Shown: piece by piece, positions 25,452 through 33,260 of the stretch
Position numbering within the stretch: position 1 is the first letter of the stretch
How the letters are laid out: each line of letters opens with the position of its first letter
DNA from: an uncultured Bacteroidota bacterium
Lineage (GTDB): Bacteria > Bacteroidota > Bacteroidia > UKL13-3
Assembly (NCBI GenBank): GCA_903883965.1
Contig: CAISCU010000040.1
Coordinates: 1 to 33,389 of the forward strand
DNA length: 33,389 nt
Reading direction: 5' to 3'
The notes under the pieces: generated by a model
Seen by the model: only the letters and a program-made list of their open reading frames with translations
Database searches by the model: none
What the model was told of the DNA's origin: nothing
Program-made: the position numbers and the translations under genes

Positions 25452-25883
25452 CTATTGATTTTCGATTGAGAAGATATCTGAATGATTAATTATTTCAGTC
25501 AGTTTATCATCGGGTTTTTGTTGAAATTGTATGGCGTTATTGTTTGGGACGAATTTCCAAGCATCAATTTTGTTTTCTTTTTTGTTTATCATTTCCTGTA
25601 CAATAATGCCATATTTAACTACTTTATTGAACAATGTAATTTTTACACCTTTGTTCAGATAATTCCAAAATATGTCATAAGGGTCAATTTGTTGTTTGTT
25701 TGGGGTTAGTTGAAAGCCAAATAAATGAAGTACCTGTTCAACTTTGTCTAATTGCAGACTTTCCTTACCCTGTTCTAACTCACGAATAAAGCGAATGCCT
25801 ACACCCGCTTTTGTTGCAAGCTCTTCTTGGGTGATGCCAAGTTTTTTCCTTTGAAATCGGATAAATGACGACAGATTGTTCAT
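25452..25883 (-). CDS. hipB: HipB-like HTH protein with C-terminal extension
   Basis: A 143-residue protein. Residues ~4-60 form an XRE-type helix-turn-helix (FIRFQRKKLGITQEELATKA, then RELEQGKESLQLDKVEQVLHLFGF), as in HipB. The other ~80 residues (DPYDIFWNYLNKGVKITLFN and beyond) are unusual for HipB and I do not recognise them. It is first in the hipB-hipS-hipT operon and probably represses it through the repeated sites directly upstream. The C-terminal extension could be a binding surface for the kinase, but this is unproven. Confidence 0.85.
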   Translation of the reverse strand: MNNLSSFIRFQRKKLGITQEELATKAGVGIRFIRELEQGKESLQLDKVEQVLHLFGFQLTPNKQQIDPYDIFWNYLNKGVKITLFNKVVKYGIIVQEMINKKENKIDAWKFVPNNNAIQFQQKPDDKLTEIINHSDIFSIENQ

Positions 25884-25890
25884 TATATTA

Positions 25891-25986
25891 TACCTTTACG
25901 GGTACAAATATAGTAAAAAACTAAATAAACAAACCGTTCGGGTATAAAATATGAAGAAAGTGCGAATCTCGTCCTTTTCGGGTATA
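25891..25986 (-). promoter_or_regulatory. Three evenly spaced probable HipB operators
   Basis: CGGGTA occurs at 25899-25904, 25939-25944 and 25979-25984, exactly 40 nt apart, each preceded by CC and a T-rich stretch (CCTTTA, CCGTT, CCTTTT). The copy nearest the gene is a dyad, TACC, 6 nt, GGTA. The spacing of about four helical turns puts the sites on one face of the DNA, as expected for an autoregulating antitoxin. The hipB start is 8 nt away. Confidence 0.6.
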
Positions 25987-26024
25987 ATGATTGGATTTTT
26001 TTTGGTTTGATATTGAAGGATTGC

Positions 26025-26166
26025 TAGTAAGGGGTTGAGGACTTTGCGAAGGTGGCGATTTTCACCAAAAATGTTGATGCGGAGAACCAAACTTTGATGA
26101 ACCACAAATGTGTCTGAGGAGCACTGAACCGCCACTTTTGCCAAACGCCTGTTGTGGGTTCGTTGT
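26025..26166 (+). repeat. Cassette-border element F
   Basis: A nearly identical sister of element H: TTTGCGAAGGTGGCGA (26043-26058) on the left pairs with CCGCCACTTTTGCCAAA (26129-26145) on the right. The centre has the two unit copies CACCAAAAATGT (26063-26074) and AACCACAAATGT (26100-26111), each followed by TGCGGAG or TGAGGAG. The right core is CTGTTGTGGG. The left core is eroded. It lies between the 3' end of the AAA ATPase and the hip operators. Confidence 0.85.
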
Positions 26167-26175
26167 TTACATACT

Positions 26176-27624
26176 CTAATTTTGATTCTTCATTTTCAAT
26201 GTTATGTCTCCAATATTATAACTATATATTGAAGCTGGTAAAAATGAAAATAATAAACCTTCTATTTGCTTTATTCCTAGTTGGTCTATTGATGTTACTA
26301 AAGCATTTTTAAAATTGTTGCTTTTACAAAAACGTATTAAACTTTTTAATTCGTTTGGTTTTTCAAAATATCGATTACTCCATTTTATCTCAACACCCCA
26401 TTGAGGCTTATATTTTTTATCATCAACTAATACTAAGTCTACTTCACCTTCATTTCTTCCTTCTTTCCATCGGGCATAGGTTAGATCTAATTTTTCTCTA
26501 TGCATCCATTGCGATAACACTGCTGTTTCCACCATATTTCCCATTTCACTGTCTGTTTCACTAATTGGTGAAAATAAGGCTGTCCGCAATGATGGATTTG
26601 TCAAGTACACCTTGAAGCTAGTTATTCGTTTTAGTCGTTTTGCTGTTACGTCAACTTTGTTTAATACTTTGATTAAGAATGCAGCTTCTAAATATTCTAG
26701 GTATTTTTTCAAAGTGTCTTTTTGTATACCACTTTCTTTACTCATTGTTTCATAAGAAAATTCATTCCCAGTATTGTAGGCTATGTATGTAAAAAATCGG
26801 TTTAACTCTTGTACGTCTTTTATCCCGTATAAGCTTGGTAAATCTCTAAGTAATACTTTATCTACAATATCGTTTTTTACGTAACGTCCCATATCACTTT
26901 GTATCTTATCACTTAAAACAACTTCAGGGTAGCCACCGAAGTTTAAGTAATGTACAAACTCTTTATTTAAAGCCTTTATATCGTGTGAAAGACAATACGG
27001 TATTTGATTTTCTCCATAGCTAATTTCTCCATTGTACATTAAGTGGTTCATTTCCTTGAGATGAATGTATTCCTGAAATGTAAGTGGAGGTAACATAAAA
27101 TCTGTAAATCTACCCGCTCCACTTTCCGAGCTATGCCATTTTAATGCTGCTGCGGCTGAACCTGAAACAATAAATTTTGTTTCAGGAAATGAATCAACTA
27201 ACACCTTAAGGTGGCGTTCCCAATCTTTCAGGTATTGTATTTCGTCAAAAAAAACGTAGCAACCTTTTAGATTGTCTTGATTGAGTGATTGCTTACATAA
27301 ATTTAAAATGTCTTCTAAACTTAACTGCACATAAATAGGGTTGTCTATGCCTATGAAAAATATTTTTTGCGGATTTACATTTTCAGTCAATAATTGTTGA
27401 ATGCTGTGAAATAACATTACAGTTTTTCCAACACGTCTTGGCCCCATAAGAACCAATGCTCTTTTTACATTTTTTTCAATTACAAATGGATAAAACAAGT
27501 TAAAATATAGTCGCTTGGCCATTGCGCTATACACTTCAGGTATTTGTTTGTTAACCCACCAAGGATTTTCATACCGTAAGCGTGCTTTTATTTTTTCTGT
27601 TGGAATAAGACTTATACTGCCCAT
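26176..27624 (-). CDS. AAA ATPase with DUF4143 nuclease-like C-terminus
   Basis: A 482-residue protein of the AAA_14/DUF4143 type. Walker A is GPRRVGKT at 61-68, Walker B is YVFFDEIQ at 123-130, then sensor SGS at 154-156 and GAGR at 169-172. A winged helix follows at about 286-320. The DUF4143 part has EVD at 394-396 and EIK at 412-414, a PD-(D/E)xK-like arrangement, so a nuclease activity is possible. The function of the family is poorly known. Here it stands alone between border elements F and G, beside restriction and toxin-antitoxin genes, which makes a defence or conflict role plausible but unproven. Confidence 0.85.
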   Translation of the reverse strand: MGSISLIPTEKIKARLRYENPWWVNKQIPEVYSAMAKRLYFNLFYPFVIEKNVKRALVLMGPRRVGKTVMLFHSIQQLLTENVNPQKIFFIGIDNPIYVQLSLEDILNLCKQSLNQDNLKGCYVFFDEIQYLKDWERHLKVLVDSFPETKFIVSGSAAAALKWHSSESGAGRFTDFMLPPLTFQEYIHLKEMNHLMYNGEISYGENQIPYCLSHDIKALNKEFVHYLNFGGYPEVVLSDKIQSDMGRYVKNDIVDKVLLRDLPSLYGIKDVQELNRFFTYIAYNTGNEFSYETMSKESGIQKDTLKKYLEYLEAAFLIKVLNKVDVTAKRLKRITSFKVYLTNPSLRTALFSPISETDSEMGNMVETAVLSQWMHREKLDLTYARWKEGRNEGEVDLVLVDDKKYKPQWGVEIKWSNRYFEKPNELKSLIRFCKSNNFKNALVTSIDQLGIKQIEGLLFSFLPASIYSYNIGDITLKMKNQN

Positions 27625-27778
27625 AAAATCATTTGTTTTTACAAATTTAGATAAAATAGATAGATTTTAACCTACTTATTTTTTACTTTTATGTAATTAT
27701 AAGAAGTTTATTACCTAATAACTCATCCATTTTATCGATTTCAAGTAAGTCAGTACTCAGACGGTTCGTATTAAAATG

Positions 27779-27934
27779 ACGCACAACGTTTTGCAGCTAC
27801 CCGAAGGGCGGGACTTTTAACACAAATGTTGATTTGAAAAACTAATGTTTGATTAACCACAAAACTGTCTTTGGAATACGAATTGAAAATCAGCGAAGCT
27901 AAATCCCGCCTTTTGGGTAGGTGCTGTTATGCGT
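27779..27934 (+). repeat. Cassette-border element G, long imperfect palindrome
   Basis: This is the best folded copy. ACGCACAAC at 27779-27787 pairs with GTTATGCGT at 27926-27934. AGCTACCCGAAGGGCGGGA pairs with TCCCGCCTTTTGGGTAGGT (27904-27922), with an unpaired GTTTTGC at 27788-27794 on the left arm. The centre has ACACAAATGTTGAT and TTTGATTAACCACAAA, shared with elements E, F and H. The arm sequence, however, is quite different from theirs. It separates mcrC from the ATPase gene. The remaining 27625-27778 contains nothing I recognise. Confidence 0.85.
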
Positions 27935-27981
27935 TCGGGCTTCTTTCTCTATCGTTAATTTTCTGTCTGAATTCGATGTTG

Positions 27982-29322
27982 TCATTGAAGTAATTTGTTT
28001 AATTGTGTTTCAATAGTCTCATATAACATTGAGTCTAATTCGTTAAAATTTGTCAATGATGAAAAAGGAATCTCCATCGCTGTTATTGTTATTTCGTCTG
28101 CTCCACCAAACCCTGAAATAATTTTAAAGTTGTCTGATGCATTTAGGTCATCTGCAATGTTTGGGTAAACTAATATTATATCTGTGCAACCTCTCTTAAA
28201 AGCATAACTAACCATTTGATAAAGGTCTGATTGTGCTACACCTTTTTTTGGGTCTGTTTTGAAATTGTCTTGGCGTAATTTGTATTTAGTGTCAATGATA
28301 ACTTTTCGTTTTGAACCATGTCTTGCCGTAAGAAATATGTCATGTTGCATATTGAATACTCTAGGTATATTTGACAAGTATTCGTCTGATTTTTGATATT
28401 CAATTTTCCAATCTTTTGAAAATTTGTTTTCTAAGAACCCTGCAAGAAAATCTTCAAAAATATATTCCATTGGGAAAAGTAAACACCATTGAGAAAGGTC
28501 ATATGTATTACTTGAATAGAGTTGTTGACTAAGGATAAGTTTGCAACTGTTAAGTAGATTAGTGTAATCTGAAAAGAAGGTATTTAGGGAAATGTTTTCA
28601 ATGTCGTGAATAGTGCAATGTAAATCCTCAACTTCGTCTAGGATGAATACAACATCTTGAAGCATTCGCAAATTTTCTGAAAACTTTGTTTGCTTCATCA
28701 ACAACCGTGAACAATATTTAATTACTCTGTTTACTTTATTGTCAAACAGAAATGGTTCATAGTCACATTCAATATTTTGAAAATTTCCGTGTGATATACT
28801 ACTGCTTAAATACCGTTTGAAATTTATTGAACCTCTTGGAGTAATTAACGCTTCCTCCACTTCTTGATACATAGTCAAAGGTTGCTTTGAAACAGTTTCT
28901 AAAAACTGATTTGCTATTAAGTTTATAATCAACTCTGGGAATTCGTTAATGTCAATTGTATCAAGAGAAGCTTGATTAAAAGGGAAGTTCCATTTACGAC
29001 AATAGCTAAACCAATAAAAGATGTGGCGAAGCATCAACATCTTTTCATTCTCGGATGGGTTTGGTAAATGTTGTCGAAATACTTTTGGGTAAATCTCAAT
29101 TACTTCATCTCCGTTTTGAATGAAACCAACAAAATTGTTTGCTCTTATTTGGTTGTCGTCAAACTGTAGGAATGGTTGATAATGATTGTCTGTTTCAGCT
29201 TCTGTTAATTCAGAATCTGTTTCAACAAACATGCGTTGCTTCCAAATGCCTTTCAACATTTGGTGTAAAGCATTTTTGTCTTTTATGCTCTGCCATTTTC
29301 CGTATTCAAAAAGTAGAGCCAT
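27982..29322 (-). CDS. mcrC: McrC-like nuclease subunit of type IV restriction
   Basis: McrC is the endonuclease that, driven by McrB, cuts modified (methylated or otherwise marked) DNA. The 446-residue protein has the N-terminal FVGFIQNGDEVIEIYPKVF and a C-terminal PD-(D/E)xK nuclease with Asp328 (MQHDIFL), Asp344 and Lys346 (IIDTKYK), followed by QSDLYQMVSYA. All are intact. Its start is 1 nt after the mcrB stop, so they form one operon, as is usual. Confidence 0.94.
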   Translation of the reverse strand: MALLFEYGKWQSIKDKNALHQMLKGIWKQRMFVETDSELTEAETDNHYQPFLQFDDNQIRANNFVGFIQNGDEVIEIYPKVFRQHLPNPSENEKMLMLRHIFYWFSYCRKWNFPFNQASLDTIDINEFPELIINLIANQFLETVSKQPLTMYQEVEEALITPRGSINFKRYLSSSISHGNFQNIECDYEPFLFDNKVNRVIKYCSRLLMKQTKFSENLRMLQDVVFILDEVEDLHCTIHDIENISLNTFFSDYTNLLNSCKLILSQQLYSSNTYDLSQWCLLFPMEYIFEDFLAGFLENKFSKDWKIEYQKSDEYLSNIPRVFNMQHDIFLTARHGSKRKVIIDTKYKLRQDNFKTDPKKGVAQSDLYQMVSYAFKRGCTDIILVYPNIADDLNASDNFKIISGFGGADEITITAMEIPFSSLTNFNELDSMLYETIETQLNKLLQ

Positions 29323-29323
29323 T

Positions 29324-31606
29324 TTATCTTTGTGAAATATCCCAAATGAAATTTGTTGTATCGTAAGTTACATTCCAATTGGTGTCTGCAAATATTTTTG
29401 AAACGATGTCTGTTTTGCCTGAAAAATATTCCATCAATAGGGGGACAACTTTGTTTTTCAAAACAATTTCAATTGTTTGACCTTTCATGAAGTAAGCATG
29501 CCCAATCAAATAGTCAGCAGATTTTTTTTCCTTGAAAACTGCTTCATTGACTTTTCTTAGTAGTGTAGATTCTTCTTCATTCAACTCTTCGTAATCAGGA
29601 TAATAACCAATGAACTCAAATCTTCTCCTTAAAGCAATATCAATTAAAGCAATAGACTTGTCTGCTGTATTCATTGTGGCGATGATGTAAAGATTTGGCG
29701 GAACGCCAAATTCTTTTTCTCCATTCGGTAAAGTAATTTTCAATTCGTTCTCACCACCCAATCTTTTATCATCTTCAAGTAGCGTAATCAATTCACCAAA
29801 CACTTTTGAAATGTTTGCCCGATTAATTTCATCAATAATCAGAACAAAATTTTTCAATTGTTCGTCTGCTGATTTTTGTGGTTCAAGTGTTTCAGCAAAC
29901 TCTTTTAAATGTTCTACAAGTGGATTGTAGTAAACTCCCAAACCCTCAACACCATAATCTAAGCTGCCTTCGTAAATCGCTTTGAGATTCTTTACAAGCA
30001 AGTCGTGTCCTGTTCCTCCGCTTTGTTTAGTAAACTTTATTCTTCCCTCATCAACGTCAATTTTAGTTATTTTAAACTTGTAACCTTTGCTCTTCATGGG
30101 TATTTCAACCTCCTTTACTTCTTCTTCAATCAACTTTGAAAAGAAAGTATTGAAAACAAAATTGAAGTCAATTGTGATTTCTTTTTTGTTAGTTGTTGCA
30201 ATCCAATTTTGTTTTGCTCTTTCTGATAACAGCTTGAAAATACCTTCTCGTTTGTCAAAACGTAAAGTTCCAGATGTAACATCGGGAGAAATCCCAACTA
30301 CAAAATCTTCATAGGAATAATTTTGGTGGAAAGTAACGAACTCAATTTGCCCAGCCTTTCTTAATTCGTCAAAAATATTTTTGTTGGCTGTATGATTGTT
30401 CAGATTAAACCTATCTCTTGAAGCAATCTCAACTGCCTTGTCAATGCTGTTGTAAGTCTTTCCTGTTCCAGGTGGTCCGTAAAGGATTATATTTTTTGGT
30501 TGCATTTCTTCTGTGTTTTCTGATTCTCTAGAATCTTTGATTAAATCGTAAATAGTTTTGTATTCCTTTTTTGTTGCAGAAAAATTTGTTCCTTGATTTC
30601 CAACTTTTAAGTTTTCTAAGCCCTTAGTCCCTTTTATTTTAATCCAAAGCAATGGATTGTCAATTATGTTGTGAGTAATTTTTATACCTGCCTTAATTGG
30701 ATTTTTATCCTCTGTTTTCCAAAGATGTGAATCTTTGGAGTTCGAAATATTATGCGGTTCACTTGTTATTTCGGCAAGGGAATAACAACCAGAATTTTTT
30801 CCTGAAATCCATAAAATTACTTTGTCACCAATTTTGATTTTATCTTTGTGAGCAGATACTGTCCAATCTTCAAGCAAGTTATTTCTTATCGCTGTTTCAA
30901 AATCAAATGCGTTTGGATTGCCTTGAAAAATCCAGTAGTTAGAATTTCTGTTGTTCCATAAGTCAATAACTCTTTGTTTGACTTTCGAATCTTGAACTTT
31001 CCGAATTCCTGCTTGAAGTTGATAAGTGAATCTTTCATCTTCATCTAATTCGTACCATTCAACATTGGAAATATTAATCCAATCTTCAAAGGGAATATTT
31101 AGTGACTCAAATGGCTCCTCAAATTGTTTGGTTTTAGTTACCAATTGAGGGGATTCTAAAATTTTAGCGATTGACATTGCATTAAAACCTTCGGTTACCA
31201 GTATTAAATCACCAACTGCATATTTCTTGTCTTCAACTCCAACTACAATTTCATTCTCTTTTATTAATTCATAGAAACTTGGATTACCCTTGTCCCAGTT
31301 ACAACCTAATTTCCAAATGTTACCAGTAATTGGTTGTTCATTCAAAATTGAATCTGATTTACTTTTGATTTGAAAACCTAGAGCAGTAAAATATTTGTTG
31401 GTTGGTTCACCACCACTCCGTTCCCAAATATGTTCACCATTCATTAACTCGTGAGCATATCGCATTACTTCTTTAGGTGGGTAGGCTTTGCCATTAACAA
31501 TTACATCAAACCTTGTCGAAGGTTCTAGAGGGATAGACTCGCTGTCTATTTTCTTGACTGCGTCAAGTACATGCTGTTTAGTTATTTTGTCTGGTTCAAA
31601 AGCCAT
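29324..31606 (-). CDS. mcrB: McrB-like GTPase with two N-terminal reader modules
   Basis: A 760-residue AAA+ motor that recognises modified DNA and powers McrC. Residues ~1-85 resemble the DNA-binding head found at the start of ScoMcrA-like proteins. Residues ~93-215 are a region I cannot name. Residues ~222-355 look like an EVE/PUA-like domain (NYWIFQGNPNAFDF, KIKIGDKVILWISGKNSGCY). The motor has Walker A GPPGTGKT at 377-384, Walker B LIIDEINRA at 589-597, the McrB GTPase signature MNTADKS at 645-651 and arginines in ALRRRFEF. An EVE domain suggests that bulky modified cytosines (5mC, hmC, glucosylated) could be the target. That is inference. Confidence 0.93.
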   Translation of the reverse strand: MAFEPDKITKQHVLDAVKKIDSESIPLEPSTRFDVIVNGKAYPPKEVMRYAHELMNGEHIWERSGGEPTNKYFTALGFQIKSKSDSILNEQPITGNIWKLGCNWDKGNPSFYELIKENEIVVGVEDKKYAVGDLILVTEGFNAMSIAKILESPQLVTKTKQFEEPFESLNIPFEDWINISNVEWYELDEDERFTYQLQAGIRKVQDSKVKQRVIDLWNNRNSNYWIFQGNPNAFDFETAIRNNLLEDWTVSAHKDKIKIGDKVILWISGKNSGCYSLAEITSEPHNISNSKDSHLWKTEDKNPIKAGIKITHNIIDNPLLWIKIKGTKGLENLKVGNQGTNFSATKKEYKTIYDLIKDSRESENTEEMQPKNIILYGPPGTGKTYNSIDKAVEIASRDRFNLNNHTANKNIFDELRKAGQIEFVTFHQNYSYEDFVVGISPDVTSGTLRFDKREGIFKLLSERAKQNWIATTNKKEITIDFNFVFNTFFSKLIEEEVKEVEIPMKSKGYKFKITKIDVDEGRIKFTKQSGGTGHDLLVKNLKAIYEGSLDYGVEGLGVYYNPLVEHLKEFAETLEPQKSADEQLKNFVLIIDEINRANISKVFGELITLLEDDKRLGGENELKITLPNGEKEFGVPPNLYIIATMNTADKSIALIDIALRRRFEFIGYYPDYEELNEEESTLLRKVNEAVFKEKKSADYLIGHAYFMKGQTIEIVLKNKVVPLLMEYFSGKTDIVSKIFADTNWNVTYDTTNFIWDISQR

Positions 31607-31663
31607 TATTATTTTCTTTTTCTGTCGTATTTTTTATTATGTATGGTCGGCTTTTAGCCTGAC

Positions 31664-31797
31664 GCATAACGTTTTCGGGCTTGGCGAAGGTGGCGATTTT
31701 TACCACAAATGTTGATGCGGAGAACCAAACTTTGATTAACCACAAATGTGTCTGCGGAGCACTGAACCGCCACTTTTGCCAAATGACTGTTACCTGC
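31664..31797 (+). repeat. Cassette-border element H
   Basis: The outer core GCATAAC at 31664-31670 faces GTTACCTGC at 31789-31797. The inner arm TTGGCGAAGGTGGCGA at 31681-31696 pairs with CCGCCACTTTTGCCAA (31767-31782) with two G-T wobbles. The centre holds two direct copies of a 21-nt unit at 31702-31722 and 31739-31759 that differ in three adjacent bases: ACCACAAATGT, then TGA or GTC, then TGCGGAG. They are separated by TTTGATTA. A small extra hairpin, GTCGGCT (31646-31652) with AGCCTGAC, lies between it and the mcrB start. Confidence 0.85.
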
Positions 31798-31809
31798 ATG
31801 TGCATCTCC

Positions 31810-33260
31810 TTATTTGATATTGGAAATAGTAATTGTATTCTTCTGGTTGTCAATAATGATTTTCCCGTATTTACTTAGAGCACTCTGTCCAAAAAGAAGA
31901 GGTGCTGTTTTATTATTTACAACGGATGCTGATACATTTTTTAAAACCAAACCACCAAATTCCACTTTCCTTAATATTATTTTCGTTCCGATTTCTATAT
32001 CCCCATTAGCATCCATGTAACGTTGATTCGAGCCAATGTCTGTTGAATTTAAATATCCATTTTTGAGCATAAAAAGTGCTTCGGTTTGTGAAATGGAAAT
32101 GTCACTTGCACCAGTGTCAAAAATGAAGTTTAAACGCAAATCGTTTACCTTACAAGACACCTCATATATTCCAGACCCTTTAGGTGTCATGGGAATTGTA
32201 ACTGTCTCAGCTTTGTTTTCAGTCACACTAGGTTTCTGATTGGCTTCCTTTTTTAATGACTCATCAAAGTTGGTTCTCCATTCTTGAACAAGGTTCTTAA
32301 ACTCAGGCATATTTCTGATATTATCCAAATCATCATCAATAGATAAATGGACAAAATCTCTATACCCTTTTGTAAATGCAATTTTCAAATTTGATAAAGC
32401 CTCTGTTGAATTATTCATTAATGAATACAAACATGCAGCATCATAGTAGTTTCCTTCATTGGGGTATTGCTCTATAATTTTATCCAACCATTTTATTGCA
32501 TCATCAATACGTCCTAAATGGAAAAGTGCATACTGTCTACAATTGCCTTGCTCATCAATTGTAGTGTCAATTGATAATATATTTAAATAATCTTCTTTTG
32601 CTTTGTCGGTTTTTTTTAATTGGGATTCATATAAACGCCCTCTATTCAAATATGTGTATACGTATTTGTCGTTTATCGATATAGACTCATTATAGTCATT
32701 CAGTGCTTCTCCAAACTCTTTCAAAAACTCTCTTGTCCAGCCTCTTCTATAATAAAACCAGGACTCTCTTGGTTCAATTTCAACAGCTTTGGTGAAGTCT
32801 TGAATCGCACCGGTGTAGTCACCCATCAATCTTTTAGCATCTGCTTTATAAGCATAATTATATGCGTCAGTTGAATCAATTGAAATTATTTCATTATAAT
32901 CAGAAATTGCCAATTCATACATTCCAGAATTTGAATAGCATTTTGCTCTATAAGCTAATAGATCGGGCTTGAAACTTATGTCAGACAATTCTAATACTTT
33001 ATTGTAATCTTTAATAGCTGCAGCGAAATTGTATTTTCCTTCATACAACTGTGCCCTAATAAAATACCAAAGTTCTTTTTCTGGATGGGCAGAAATTTGT
33101 GAATTAACTTTAGAGAGCGACAACGAATAATTTTTTTCAGAATACGAAATAAAAATACTGCGCATTATTTTATCTGAATCGTCTAAAAGAAAAGCATAAA
33201 AAATATCCTCAATGGCATCATTATATTTTTGCAGCTCATAATAATAACTATAATACTCCC
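31810..33260 (-). pseudogene. TPR protein with C-terminal retropepsin-like domain, 5' end cut by an IS
   Basis: The C-terminal ~125 residues are an aspartyl protease-like domain with FDTGASDIS (the Asp of DTG is residue 350 counted from the ATG at 33165), and LLFGQSALSKYGKIIIDN closes the fold. About 270 residues of TPR repeats precede it (RAKCYSNSGMYELAISDYNE, ADAKRLMGDYTGAIQDFTKA). The frame stays open and TPR-like upstream of the internal ATG, reading REYYSYYYELQKYNDAIEDI, up to about 33260. It then runs into sequence belonging to a mobile element and a stop at 33282-33280. The original start is therefore lost. It is on the far side of border element H from mcrB. Confidence 0.8.

Noticed and set aside
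25896-26144. 82-aa open frame on the minus strand across element F
   Set aside because: It runs through the border element and the hip operators. The corresponding frame over element H has a different translation, so the DNA is conserved as an element, not as protein.
24047-31797. Integron integrase or other tyrosine/serine recombinase gene
   Set aside because: None is present. All long frames in the island are assigned to HipBST, ATPase, McrBC or TPR-protease, so calling this a complete integron is not supported.
24047-31797. CRISPR array
   Set aside because: The repeats are ~120-160 bp, kilobases apart and enclose genes, with no short regular spacers and no cas genes.
31596-31853. 85-aa open frame on the minus strand across element H
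   Set aside because: It overlaps both neighbouring genes and the element, and its reading frame is not shared with the copy in element F.
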